Shown here one piece after another: positions 36,504 through 44,178 of a DNA stretch of 64,000 nt (the first letter of the stretch is position 1; each line of letters opens with the position of its first letter). Origin of the DNA: Aridibacter sp965216195 (GTDB lineage: Bacteria > Acidobacteriota > Blastocatellia > Pyrinomonadales > Pyrinomonadaceae); NCBI GenBank assembly GCA_965216195.1, contig OZ244151.1, positions 2,976,001-3,040,000 on the forward strand, given 5' to 3'. Both the position numbers and the translations under genes were made by a program. The notes beneath the pieces were generated by a model. It saw only the letters and a program-made list of their open reading frames with translations. It was not told where the DNA came from and did not search any database.

Positions 36504-37427
36504 ATGAAACGTCTAACAACCGCAATTTTTCTTTTAACGTTTTCGCTAATCCAGAGCGCATTTTCGCAGACCACGCCTTCGCCACAAATGGCGGCGGCAA
36601 GAAAACTTGTGGGGCAAAAGAAATGGGCTGAAGCCGAAAAAGCATATACGGCGATAGTTAAAACCGAACCAAAAAACGCACGTGCGTGGTTTATGCTTGG
36701 TTTTGCCCGACACTCACAGGAAAAATGGAAGAGTGCAATTAGGGCGTTTAAGAAAAACGTCGAACTCGCGAACGCGGCTGCGGGAATGTACAACGTTGCA
36801 GCCGGCTATTCACGTTTGGGCAAAAAGAATCTTGCGTTTGAATGGCTCGAAAAAGCTCTGAACTCAGGCGCGGCTTTTGGAACGAACATCGACACCGATA
36901 AAGATTTTGACAACATCCGCTCAGATGCCCGCTTTGCGAAAATGCAGGAGATCGTAAAGCAAAAACGCAATCCCTGTATGTATTCAAAAGAGGCACGGCA
37001 GTTTGATTTCTGGCTGGGCGATTGGGACGTTTACGTCGGCAAAAACAAGGTCGGCGAAAACCTGATCGAGCTCGATACGCAAGGCTGTACGCTTGTTGAA
37101 AATTGGAAAAACAATAGCGGCGGCATGGGCAAAAGCCTAAACGTTTACAACATAGCGAAGAAAAAGTGGCAACAGTTTTACGTGAGCGGTCAGGGTAATG
37201 TGTTTTTGTTTGAAGGGGATTACAGACCGAAAGACAAACATATGTACTTCACCGCAGAAACCACCGGAGCCAAAGGTGCGAAAGTAATGCACATCTTTGA
37301 GTTCTTCGATCTTCCGGACAAAACCGTCCAGCAGCGTTGGAAGCAGTCAACGGATGGCGGTAAGACTTGGAATACCGTTTGGGATTCGATTTATAAGAAA
37401 AAAGTGCAGAAACGCGCACGCAAGTAA
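36504..37427 (+). CDS. Secreted TPR protein
   Basis: 307 residues. Signal peptide at 1-22 (TAIFLLTFSLIQSAFSQ). Residues 25-140 have TPR-like helical pairs (AEKAYTAIVKTEPKNARAWFMLGFA, then YSRLGKKNLAFEWLEKALNSG). Residues 150-300 form a beta-rich domain starting ARQFDFWLGDWDVYV, as in DUF1579-like and related lipocalin-type proteins. A good AGGGAG ribosome site precedes ATG. The last residues (VQKRARK) and the stop lie inside a dispersed repeat (see 37407-37433), suggesting that the natural end was replaced. Periplasmic location inferred. Confidence 0.75.
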   Translation: MKRLTTAIFLLTFSLIQSAFSQTTPSPQMAAARKLVGQKKWAEAEKAYTAIVKTEPKNARAWFMLGFARHSQEKWKSAIRAFKKNVELANAAAGMYNVAAGYSRLGKKNLAFEWLEKALNSGAAFGTNIDTDKDFDNIRSDARFAKMQEIVKQKRNPCMYSKEARQFDFWLGDWDVYVGKNKVGENLIELDTQGCTLVENWKNNSGGMGKSLNVYNIAKKKWQQFYVSGQGNVFLFEGDYRPKDKHMYFTAETTGAKGAKVMHIFEFFDLPDKTVQQRWKQSTDGGKTWNTVWDSIYKKKVQKRARK

Positions 37428-37570
37428 GCGTGCACCCGATCCTCTTTGCTCACGACAGGATCTATCAACTGTTTATTGCCACTTGGTCTATTTAGATGAC
37501 AATCTGCACGCTCGATGGCTCTCGCGTTTCCGCCTGATTCCTCACGGGGAACGCAGGCGTCCTCGCCTGC
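37407..37570 (+). repeat. Dispersed repeats after the TPR gene
   Basis: At 37407-37433 a GCAGAAAC copy contains ACGCAAGTAAG; a 6-bp stem GCACGC / GCGTGC encloses AAGTAA, so the TPR gene's Lys and stop codon are in the loop. At 37553-37570 a further hairpin GCAGGCG / CGCCTGC has a TCCT loop. Between 37434 and 37552, and on to 37631, there is no coding signal; CCCTCCATTACTGTCGGG near 37590 echoes a phrase also at 8545 and 9740. Confidence 0.6.
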
Positions 37571-37631
37571 ATCTCGTCGAGCATTGCCATAGCGCACCCT
37601 CCATTACTGTCGGGTTTCCGCCTCCGTTTAT

Positions 37632-39215
37632 CTAGTCGATAACCGAAGTATCAGCACCAGCAGGAACGATCCACAACCTCGTTCGAATAGTTTTCTCAAC
37701 TCCTCGATCAAGAAAGACGATTTTGAGGTGTTCTAATTTCTTTTTTTTGATATGACGCTTAATTAACTTCACTCGTCTGCGTTTCGCGGATTTCTTTCCG
37801 TAATTAATAATCAAACCCTGAAGTTTTGTGCTATCTTTTTTCAGTTCCTCTAACAATACATCGATTCTCGCCTTAACATCCCGGTGATGCATTTTTCCGA
37901 ATTCGTCGAGAACCAACGGATCTCCGCCTCGAATCACGAGAGCCGCTCCTTTCGCAGTATTTGAACATTTTTCCGGGAGCCCTTTGACGATCAGAGAAGC
38001 AGTTAAGACCGTATCAGGATTCACGCCGCTTGTTGAAACTTCGATAGTTTGAGCACCTGGATCCGTGATAATCGTTCCTTTGTCAATTGCCCAAATATAC
38101 TCTAGATTTTTATACTGGTTTACGTTTTGCAACATCGCTGAAAACTTAATGTCCTCGCCCGGCCAGACAGGGGTCTCGGGTTCCAAGACTTCAATTCTCG
38201 GGCACACCTGTATGTCCTGTTCGGCAGAGCGTCGAGAATGAGAAACGATTAACGATCCTAACGCGTTTTTGATGTATCGACACTCGTCCAATAGTCCGGT
38301 TATTTCGACTCTGGTGGTTATTGAGCGCTCAGAAGTATGCAGGGCAACTAAAATCGTCGAAGTTCCTTGTCCCTCTACAATTTCTCCATTGCTCACTAAC
38401 CACTTGTAACCGATATCCGAGTAGTCACCATCTCCTTTAACTTCAGCTGTAAACGTAAGATTTTCACCTGGAGCAACCGCCACCGCTGGCTCTAAAATAG
38501 CAACACTACTAGGACAAATAGCCGCTTTGATTTTTTTAGCGAGATTGGTTTTATCGAATTTTATCTCTTTCGCATCAATAAATTTACAATCATCACATAA
38601 CGTTTCTTGATCTACGTCCTTTGGCACAAACCATATTTGAGTTCTGATCCTAGCTTCTTTCTCACCTCTTGCAAACGAATATCTGGAGGCATCGTAACCA
38701 CGAATTGAAACATGGTACGCGATTAGTTTTTCTCTGTTCTCAACCTCATCAAGCGGTCCGAAATTTACTATCAAGCCGTTACTAGCCGGATCGTTTTGCG
38801 CCTCAATAAATATTTGGTCTACCCGGTGGAACAGCTCCAAAACAGAAATTCTTCCGAATTCATCCGTGCGAAGGGGTAGAATATCCATAACAACTCCCGT
38901 TCCCGTAACAGGATGCCGACACGCCGAAACTCGCAATGTTGCCGTTACGGTCGTTTCGCGAAGTCCGTTTGTATCCACGGCTATTTTTCGTGTTCCCTGT
39001 CCTTCGACAATCTTTCCTTGATTAACTGTCCAGTTAAATGTTGATTTCTTTAGATCTGGTGTTTCAGTGGAATTTACTTCGAAAATGAGTCGTTCACCAG
39101 GCTTAACTGCAAATGCTGGTTCGATAATACGCAACTTTGGACAGGCTTTCTGCTGGGCTTCGGCAAAGCCGCCTAAGATAATAACGAAAAGGCATGTGAA
39201 GAGGAGTTTTTTCAT
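37632..39215 (-). CDS. Secreted protein with duplicated Ig-like and OmpA-C-like modules
   Basis: 527 residues from ATG 39215. Signal peptide about 1-20 (LLFTCLFVIILGGFAEAQ). Three Ig/PKD-like repeats begin with a Cys-Pro: CPKLRIIEPAFAVKPGE, CPSSVAILEPAVAVAPGE and CPRIEVLEPETPVWPGE. A second module appears twice, after repeat 1 (DEFGRISVLELFHRVDQ ... GLIVNFG) and at the C-terminus (DEFGKMHHRDVKARIDV ... GLIINYG), each closing in RIRTQIWFVP or TIRTRLWIVP. The layout is therefore Ig-X-Ig-Ig-X. No enzyme motif. A surface or periplasmic binding role is inferred. Confidence 0.72.
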   Translation of the reverse strand: MKKLLFTCLFVIILGGFAEAQQKACPKLRIIEPAFAVKPGERLIFEVNSTETPDLKKSTFNWTVNQGKIVEGQGTRKIAVDTNGLRETTVTATLRVSACRHPVTGTGVVMDILPLRTDEFGRISVLELFHRVDQIFIEAQNDPASNGLIVNFGPLDEVENREKLIAYHVSIRGYDASRYSFARGEKEARIRTQIWFVPKDVDQETLCDDCKFIDAKEIKFDKTNLAKKIKAAICPSSVAILEPAVAVAPGENLTFTAEVKGDGDYSDIGYKWLVSNGEIVEGQGTSTILVALHTSERSITTRVEITGLLDECRYIKNALGSLIVSHSRRSAEQDIQVCPRIEVLEPETPVWPGEDIKFSAMLQNVNQYKNLEYIWAIDKGTIITDPGAQTIEVSTSGVNPDTVLTASLIVKGLPEKCSNTAKGAALVIRGGDPLVLDEFGKMHHRDVKARIDVLLEELKKDSTKLQGLIINYGKKSAKRRRVKLIKRHIKKKKLEHLKIVFLDRGVEKTIRTRLWIVPAGADTSVID

Positions 39216-39350
39216 ATTATTTGCTAATAAAATACACGAAATGAGGGATACGAATCCAGTATTTTCTTGCAAGGTAAGTTTTTTCCAATTCGTCTTTTAA
39301 GCAATGTTATATTATCGGTGTTTCAAAATACGTTTTTCACAGGAGCGCAA

Positions 39351-39725
39351 ATGGTAAGGATAATCATCGGAATAGTAGTTGGATTTATTGTTTGGACATT
39401 GGTTTTTGTAGGAGGTGAGGCGGTTCTAAGGGCCATCGCACCGGGGGCGGTTGCGCTGCAGGATGCTACCTATGTGGGCTCGGTTGGATTACTGCTTGGA
39501 TATTTGATCCGAAGCATAATCGCGTCGATCCTTGCGGGATTTGTGGCGGCGTTGATCGCAGGTGAAAACGCGAAATCGACTTTGATTTTAGGAATTGTGC
39601 TTCTTGCCGTCGGGCTGATGGTGCAGATATCGGCGTGGAGTAAGCTTCCGCCCTGGTACCATATCATCTTCCTCTTGCTGCTGATACCGATGACCATTTT
39701 TGGTGGGAAACTGAAGAAATTTTAG
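39351..39725 (+). CDS. Small four-helix membrane protein
   Basis: 124 residues from ATG 39351, which has an excellent AGGAG site 6 bases upstream; a more distant start at 39267 lacks one. Four hydrophobic segments (IIIGIVVGFIVWTLVFVGGEA, YVGSVGLLLGYLIRSIIASIL, STLILGIVLLAVGLMVQI and HIIFLLLLIPMTIFGG) form a compact membrane protein with a basic C-terminal tail. Family not recognised; small transporter-like or structural proteins in related genomes look similar. It is followed by the inverted repeat at 39797-39906. Confidence 0.65.
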   Translation: MVRIIIGIVVGFIVWTLVFVGGEAVLRAIAPGAVALQDATYVGSVGLLLGYLIRSIIASILAGFVAALIAGENAKSTLILGIVLLAVGLMVQISAWSKLPPWYHIIFLLLLIPMTIFGGKLKKF

Positions 39726-39796
39726 CGACAGGGAACACGGAAACAAGAGTGAAGCCGAACAGAAGAATATGTCTTTTAAAGATTAACTAAGAAGGC

Positions 39797-39906
39797 TTAG
39801 CCACAGAGGACTCAGAGAACCCAGAGAAATTAAACTGAGAAGAGGGTTTCGATAAAGTTGAATACGCACACAGATTCTCTTCTTACTCTGTGTCCTCTGT
39901 GGCTAA
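39797..39906. repeat. Inverted repeat of TTAGCCACAGAGGA type
   Basis: A 21-bp arm at 39797-39817 (TTAGCCACAGAGGACTCAGA) is matched in inverted orientation at 39886-39906 with one mismatch. The arms carry a motif (CCACAGAGGACACAGAG) that is widespread as an intergenic repeat in several bacterial phyla. The right arm overlaps the 3' end of the YkgJ-type gene and supplies its stop. Confidence 0.72.
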
Positions 39907-40413
39907 CTTCCCTATCCATACCGGGAGCGGAAGCCAGTTCCAGGTGTTTCCGTAAGTCTGAGTATTAAGTCGCTCGACAGCCTTTTCCTGTTTAAGCTGC
40001 AAATCTTTGGGCGGAAGATCACTTTCATTTTCGTAACAAGCGTGAACAATACAGGGACTCGGTTTACCTTTTTTATGAACGAGGCAGCCGGTTCCTTTTT
40101 CAAAAAGAGGGCAGGCGTAAGTTTTCTCGAACAAATCGCCTTGGTGTAACCCACATTTGTCGATCGTCTCCTTCGTGCGTTTGAACACTTTCCCGCTATA
40201 TTCGAGTTCGTCGATAGCCTTTTTTATAGCCACGGATTCAAGACGCGTAATATGCACATTCACAAAGTGCGCGTCCGTACAGCAGACGCCTTTTACGTCG
40301 CACGTTTCGCAGTCTTTTGCATTGCGTTCGTAATTTTCGCGCACAAAACGCTGAAAACCGGATTTGAGTCGGTGCAGTTTCTTTAAAGCCTTCTTTTCGC
40401 CAAGCCGTTTCAT
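39883..40413 (-). CDS. YkgJ-like cysteine-cluster protein
   Basis: 176 residues. Cysteine pattern: CETCDVKGVCCTDAHF (residues about 35-50), CGLHQGDLFEKTYACPLFEKGTGCLVHKKGKPSPCIVHACY (about 87-126). This matches the zinc/iron-chelating YkgJ (CxxCxxxCC) family, cytoplasmic and of unknown biochemical role. The final residues ATEDTE and the stop lie within an inverted repeat (39886-39906), so the natural C-terminus may have been changed by insertion. ATG 40413 has no clear ribosome site. It lies 56 bp from bcp, divergent. Confidence 0.72.
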   Translation of the reverse strand: MKRLGEKKALKKLHRLKSGFQRFVRENYERNAKDCETCDVKGVCCTDAHFVNVHITRLESVAIKKAIDELEYSGKVFKRTKETIDKCGLHQGDLFEKTYACPLFEKGTGCLVHKKGKPSPCIVHACYENESDLPPKDLQLKQEKAVERLNTQTYGNTWNWLPLPVWIGKLATEDTE

Positions 40414-40469
40414 TTTTCACATACAGCTTGCTACAATTCACATTCATTTTAAAACGAGGTGTTGGAATT

Positions 40470-40934
40470 ATGTTAAACGAAGGCGATAAGGCTCCAGCGT
40501 TTACGGGCAAAGATCAGGACGGAAACAAGGTAAAACTCTCGGATTACAAGGGCAAAAAGCTCGCGCTATATTTTTATCCGCGGGATATGACGCCCGGATG
40601 CACAAAGCAGGCGTGCTCATTTCGAGACGGTTTTGCGGATCTTAAAAAGAAGAAGATTGCGGTTCTAGGCGTTTCGACAGACGACGAAAAGAAGCATCAG
40701 AAGTTTATCGAAAAATACGATCTTCCGTTTCCGTTGTTAGCGGATACCGATAACAAGGTGAGCGATAAATACGGCGTTTGGGTTGAGAAAAACATGTACG
40801 GCAAGAAGTATATGGGAATCAAACGCACGACATTCTTGATCGATGAAAAAGGCAAGATTGTAAAAATATTCAAAAAGGTGAAAGTTGGCGAACACGCCGA
40901 TGAGGTTCTCGAGGCTTTTAGCGAAGCTTCGTGA
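40470..40934 (+). CDS. bcp: Peroxiredoxin, Bcp/PrxQ type
   Basis: 154 residues from ATG 40470. The peroxidatic Cys lies in YPRDMTPGCTKQACSFRDG; CTKQAC also gives the five-residue-spaced second Cys of PrxQ enzymes (about residues 44 and 49). The C-terminal part RTTFLIDEKGKIVKIF is typical of the fold. Bcp reduces hydroperoxides with thioredoxin. It seems monocistronic, and several hairpin repeats follow downstream. Confidence 0.93.
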   Translation: MLNEGDKAPAFTGKDQDGNKVKLSDYKGKKLALYFYPRDMTPGCTKQACSFRDGFADLKKKKIAVLGVSTDDEKKHQKFIEKYDLPFPLLADTDNKVSDKYGVWVEKNMYGKKYMGIKRTTFLIDEKGKIVKIFKKVKVGEHADEVLEAFSEAS

Positions 40935-41318
40935 GAGGCGAAAACTTTGATTTCGTATAGCCACGCTGTTTACGGCGTGGCTTATCGACGAATGCAAGCA
41001 TTAGGGCGTTTTAGCGTCCTTTGTAATTTGGATTGAGCCTCTTTGTCACGCCCGTTAAAACGGGCTAAGGGTTGTTTTCCCTAAATCCACGCGCTAAAGC
41101 ACGTGGCTACAAACCAAGACCGACATTGTTTATTGACCCGGTCACGAAAAAACCACAAACAGACCGCTTTCAAACAATCCTTCGATTAGTGAGTTCAATT
41201 AAATAACACCTTTATTTTTAATCCCTCAAACCGTATAATCGTTTTCGTAGTCCCCATATAAATCAAATCAACCCCATAATTTAGCCCAAAAAAACGTTGT
41301 AAAAACTGGAGGATAAAA
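40935..41318. other. Intergenic hairpin cluster
   Basis: 384 bp without a gene. From 40959 to 41106 at least three dyads occur in sequence: AGCCACGC / GCGTGGCT (40959-40982), GCCCGT / ACGGGC (41050-41065) and CCACG / CGTGG (41087-41106). They are the type of short GC-rich dispersed palindrome common in this kind of genome. A TATAAT (41234-41239) is a candidate -10 for the next gene, about 80 bp before its start. Confidence 0.55.
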
Positions 41319-42398
41319 GTGTCTAAAACAGTATCGTTTTTTCTAATATGCGTTTTGTTTTTGGTTACGTGCCCAAATATTTTCGCGGATCAAATACTTT
41401 TAAAAAATGGAGACCGTTTAACCGGAACAATCGTCAAAAAAGACGGCGATAAAATCATCATCAAAACCGAAGCTGCAGGAGTTGTAACAATTCTTTGGTC
41501 GGCAGTCGATAAGATCGTCGCTGACGAGCCCATAAACATTGAGCTTTCTGACGGACAGAAGTTAAAGGGCACCGCTGCTTCGAAAGAGGAAGAGAAAATT
41601 GAAGTCGCTACAAAGGACGCCGGAACGGTCGAAATCGAAAAGAAAAATATTGAGATCGTACGCAGCGATGCAGAACAAGCGGCTTTTGAAAAGGAACAAA
41701 ATCGGCGGCTAAACCCAAGCTTTGGCGACCTATGGACGGGCTCTGCGGACGTCGGCTACAGCTTCACATCAGGCAACTCCGATACTCAAGCGCTCACGGT
41801 CGGTGCGCGGGCAGCACGTGAAACGACGCGCGACAAAATTAGTGTTTACGCAAACGCAATTCGTGCCAGCAATTCAACCACCGGAACAAAGGTAACGACC
41901 GCTGAAGCAATCTGGTTTGGCGGAAGATACGACGTAAATCTCAATGAAAAAACGTTTGTTTTTGCGACCGCAGATTTTGAATACGACAAACCGCAACAAC
42001 TCGATTTCCGCACAGTTTTCGGCGGCGGTTTCGGCTATCGTTGGATACGAAGCGAAAAAACCGATCTCGATCTTTTCGGCGGCGCGGCTTATAACCGCGA
42101 GTACTTTTCGGACGGAACGCGCAGAAATTCAGCCGAAGCGTTGGTGGGCGAGGAACTAAAATATCGATTTAATTCGCGAACCAATCTCGAGCAGCGTTTC
42201 GTGCTTTACCCAAACCTAAGTCGCTTTGGTGATTTTCGTTCGGTGCTTGATGCTTCGCTGGTCACTCAATTAAACGAGTGGCTCGGCTGGCAAGTTACGA
42301 TTGGAAATCGCTTTAACAGCGCACCGGTTCTTGGAGCGGAGAAAAGCGACTTTTTATTTACGACCGGTTTAAGAGCGACGTTTGGAAGAAAAAAGTAG
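41319..42398 (+). CDS. DUF481 outer-membrane beta-barrel protein
   Basis: 359 residues from a GTG with a GGAGGA site 6 bases upstream. Signal peptide at 1-23 (SFFLICVLFLVTCPNIFAD). Residues 25-110 are two Sm-like small barrels (ILLKNGDRLTGTIVKKDGDKI and IELSDGQKLKGTAASKEEEKI). From about 135 an outer-membrane DUF481 barrel follows (GSADVGYSFTSGNSDTQALTVG to the C-terminal FATGLRATFGRK with a terminal aromatic pattern). Probably a surface protein; function unknown. A strong hairpin follows at 42411-42473. Confidence 0.85.
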   Translation: MSKTVSFFLICVLFLVTCPNIFADQILLKNGDRLTGTIVKKDGDKIIIKTEAAGVVTILWSAVDKIVADEPINIELSDGQKLKGTAASKEEEKIEVATKDAGTVEIEKKNIEIVRSDAEQAAFEKEQNRRLNPSFGDLWTGSADVGYSFTSGNSDTQALTVGARAARETTRDKISVYANAIRASNSTTGTKVTTAEAIWFGGRYDVNLNEKTFVFATADFEYDKPQQLDFRTVFGGGFGYRWIRSEKTDLDLFGGAAYNREYFSDGTRRNSAEALVGEELKYRFNSRTNLEQRFVLYPNLSRFGDFRSVLDASLVTQLNEWLGWQVTIGNRFNSAPVLGAEKSDFLFTTGLRATFGRKK

Positions 42399-42410
42399 CT
42401 TTACGCTATT

Positions 42411-42473
42411 CGCAATACGCGATACGTAATTCGTCCCCTTAAAACAACCGCGAATTACGTATTACGAATTGCG
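42411..42473 (+). terminator. Long hairpin between DUF481 gene and ssrA
   Basis: Arms 42411-42433 and 42451-42473 can pair over 23 positions with few mismatches (CGCAAT..CG..ATACGTAATTCG). It starts 12 bp past the DUF481 stop. There is no long T-run, so it may be a dispersed element serving as a barrier rather than a classic terminator. Confidence 0.5.
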
Positions 42474-42522
42474 TATCAAAAAGCTATCTTGGTCGCAGAA
42501 AATGTTGTAAAATAACACTCCC

Positions 42523-42903
42523 GGGGGCGAAAGGCTTCGACAGGGGCTTGTATAGATCTTTGGATGCACGTCGGGCGTTCTTTTGGTAGCTCGTTAATAA
42601 TTCCGAAAGAAACACAAATGCTAACTCTAATCAAGAATTAGCTCTCGCTGCCTAACTTCGGTTAGCTACAGTGATGCTTCAGCGGAAGTCAGCTTGGTGC
42701 GACCGATTGAGGTATAACACAGTCTAAGCTAGTGCATATTCACCGTCTGCGGATATGCATGAAACGTCAGTCGGGCTAGTCTGAGATGAGGTCTTGTCAT
42801 TTCACATACTCATTTCAGATGAAACTTAAGTGAAACGACTAAACGTGTAGAGTTCACTGGTCGCAACCTTTGGATGCGAGTTCGATTCTCGCCGCCTCCA
42901 CCA
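42523..42903 (+). ncRNA. ssrA: Transfer-messenger RNA
   Basis: 381 nt. The tRNA-like half is complete: 5' GGGGGCG pairs with 3' CGCCTCC (one G-U) and the end is ACCA; the T-arm GCGAG-TTCGATT-CTCGC is at 42878-42894. The tag frame ends with ...NTNANSNQELALAA followed by TAA (42653-42655), a typical hydrophobic degron; the resume codon is upstream of AAC 42611 and cannot be fixed without an alignment. It rescues stalled ribosomes with SmpB. A TAAAAT -10-like box is at 42508-42513, nine bases before the 5' end. Confidence 0.95.
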
Positions 42904-42936
42904 ATTTTATCCTTCATATTATAGTTTGGCCGTGTA

Positions 42937-43006
42937 AAGTATACTAATAACTTGTTAAGTATACTTTTATAGTTTAAAGTATACTTGTATGCAGATAAGT
43001 ATACTT
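42937..43006 (+). promoter_or_regulatory. Four-site palindrome array upstream of fic
   Basis: AGTATACT occurs at 42938, 42958, 42978 and 42998, each time exactly 20 bp apart; three have the extended form AAGTATACTT and the first AAGTATACTA. The intervening linkers are variable and A/T-rich. The last copy ends 11 bp before the fic ATG, and the first starts 35 bp after the tmRNA 3' end. The exact two-turn spacing suggests cooperative binding of a dimeric repressor, probably the Fic protein's own winged-helix end. Confidence 0.75.
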
Positions 43007-43016
43007 TTGTATCTTT

Positions 43017-44162
43017 ATGACTAACGTAAGAACTATTGAAACTTTTAAGGCTGGGAACTTTCAAAAAGACTATGACTTCAGCTATTTTGTTCCCACGACT
43101 ATAAACCACCAATGGCAATGGACAGATGGAACGCTTAACGAGATCATGGAAAAGGCTTCAATCAAATTAGGCGAGCTTAATTCATTTGCCAGGCTAGTGC
43201 CTAATATCGATCTATTCATACACCTTCACATATTAAAAGAAGCAGTAATTTCCAGCCGTATAGAGGGCACCCAAACAAATATAAATGAAGCCTTGCTACC
43301 AGAAAAAGAAATTAGCCCGGAAAGACGAAATGACTGGCAGGAGGTTCAAAACTATACAAAAGCGTTAAATGGTGCAATCGGTGATTTGGAGAGTCTTCCG
43401 CTATCATCTCGTTTGCTTCGCAAAACACATGAAACATTGATGCAAGGTGTTCGGGGGAAAAATAAAATGCCCGGTGAGTTCCGTACGAGTCAAAATTGGA
43501 TTGGCGGTGCTTCATTAGCTGACGCTGCCTTTATCCCGCCGGCTCATAACTACGTGAATGATCTGATGAGCGACATTGAGCTCTTTCTGCACAACAATGA
43601 TATTCGAGTTCCCGCATTGATAAGAATCGGGATTGCTCACTATCAATTCGAAACAATTCACCCTTTTCTTGACGGCAATGGTCGTATCGGAAGACTTATG
43701 ATTACTCTCTACCTTGTAAGCGAAAAAATTCTCGAAAAACCCTTACTATACTTATCCGCTTTTTTGGACCAAAACAAAGGACTCTACTATGACAATCTGA
43801 CCCGAGTACGCGAAAAAGATGATCTTTTAACATGGCTAAGATATTTTCTTGTCGGCGTAGAACAAACGGCAACACAGGCTGTGGAAACATTAAGTGAGGT
43901 CTTAAAGTTAAAAAACAAAATTGAAACAGAAATTACCGAAAAAATGGGCAAACGGAGTCATAGCGCCTTAATTCTACTAAATTCGCTTTTTACAAGTCCT
44001 GTTATAAACAAGAGTGAGGCACGGGAAACCTGTGGATTGAGTAGAGGGGCTGCCAATGACCTGGTTAACATTATTGCAGGTTTAGGGTATCTCAGAGAAA
44101 TTACCGGTAAATCACGAAACCAAGTTTTCTTATTTGATCCATATATAAAACTTTTCGATTAA
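43017..44162 (+). CDS. fic: Fic-family protein with C-terminal winged helix
   Basis: 381 residues. The Fic signature HPFLDGNGRIGRL is complete (about residues 219-231), so AMP or another nucleotide transfer to a hydroxyl is expected. The N-terminal inhibitory helix carries SSRIEG (about 80-85), the S/TxxxE[G/N] motif of class II enzymes. The C-terminus (about 305-381, MGKRSHSALILLNSLFTSPV then TCGLSRGAANDLVNIIAGLGYL) is a winged-helix DNA-binding domain. A four-site palindrome array sits immediately upstream, pointing to autoregulation. No antitoxin gene is nearby. There is no clear ribosome site. The gene lies directly after ssrA, a common integration point. Confidence 0.9.
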   Translation: MTNVRTIETFKAGNFQKDYDFSYFVPTTINHQWQWTDGTLNEIMEKASIKLGELNSFARLVPNIDLFIHLHILKEAVISSRIEGTQTNINEALLPEKEISPERRNDWQEVQNYTKALNGAIGDLESLPLSSRLLRKTHETLMQGVRGKNKMPGEFRTSQNWIGGASLADAAFIPPAHNYVNDLMSDIELFLHNNDIRVPALIRIGIAHYQFETIHPFLDGNGRIGRLMITLYLVSEKILEKPLLYLSAFLDQNKGLYYDNLTRVREKDDLLTWLRYFLVGVEQTATQAVETLSEVLKLKNKIETEITEKMGKRSHSALILLNSLFTSPVINKSEARETCGLSRGAANDLVNIIAGLGYLREITGKSRNQVFLFDPYIKLFD

Positions 44163-44178
44163 CAATTAATACCCACAT

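Noticed and set aside
42937..43006. CRISPR-like array before fic
   Set aside because: The repeats are only 10-bp palindromes with 10-bp linkers, far too short for CRISPR; operator sites fit better.
42810..43118. Minus-strand frame covering the tmRNA 3' end
   Set aside because: It overlaps the structured tmRNA and the fic operator array and has no protein similarity that I can see.
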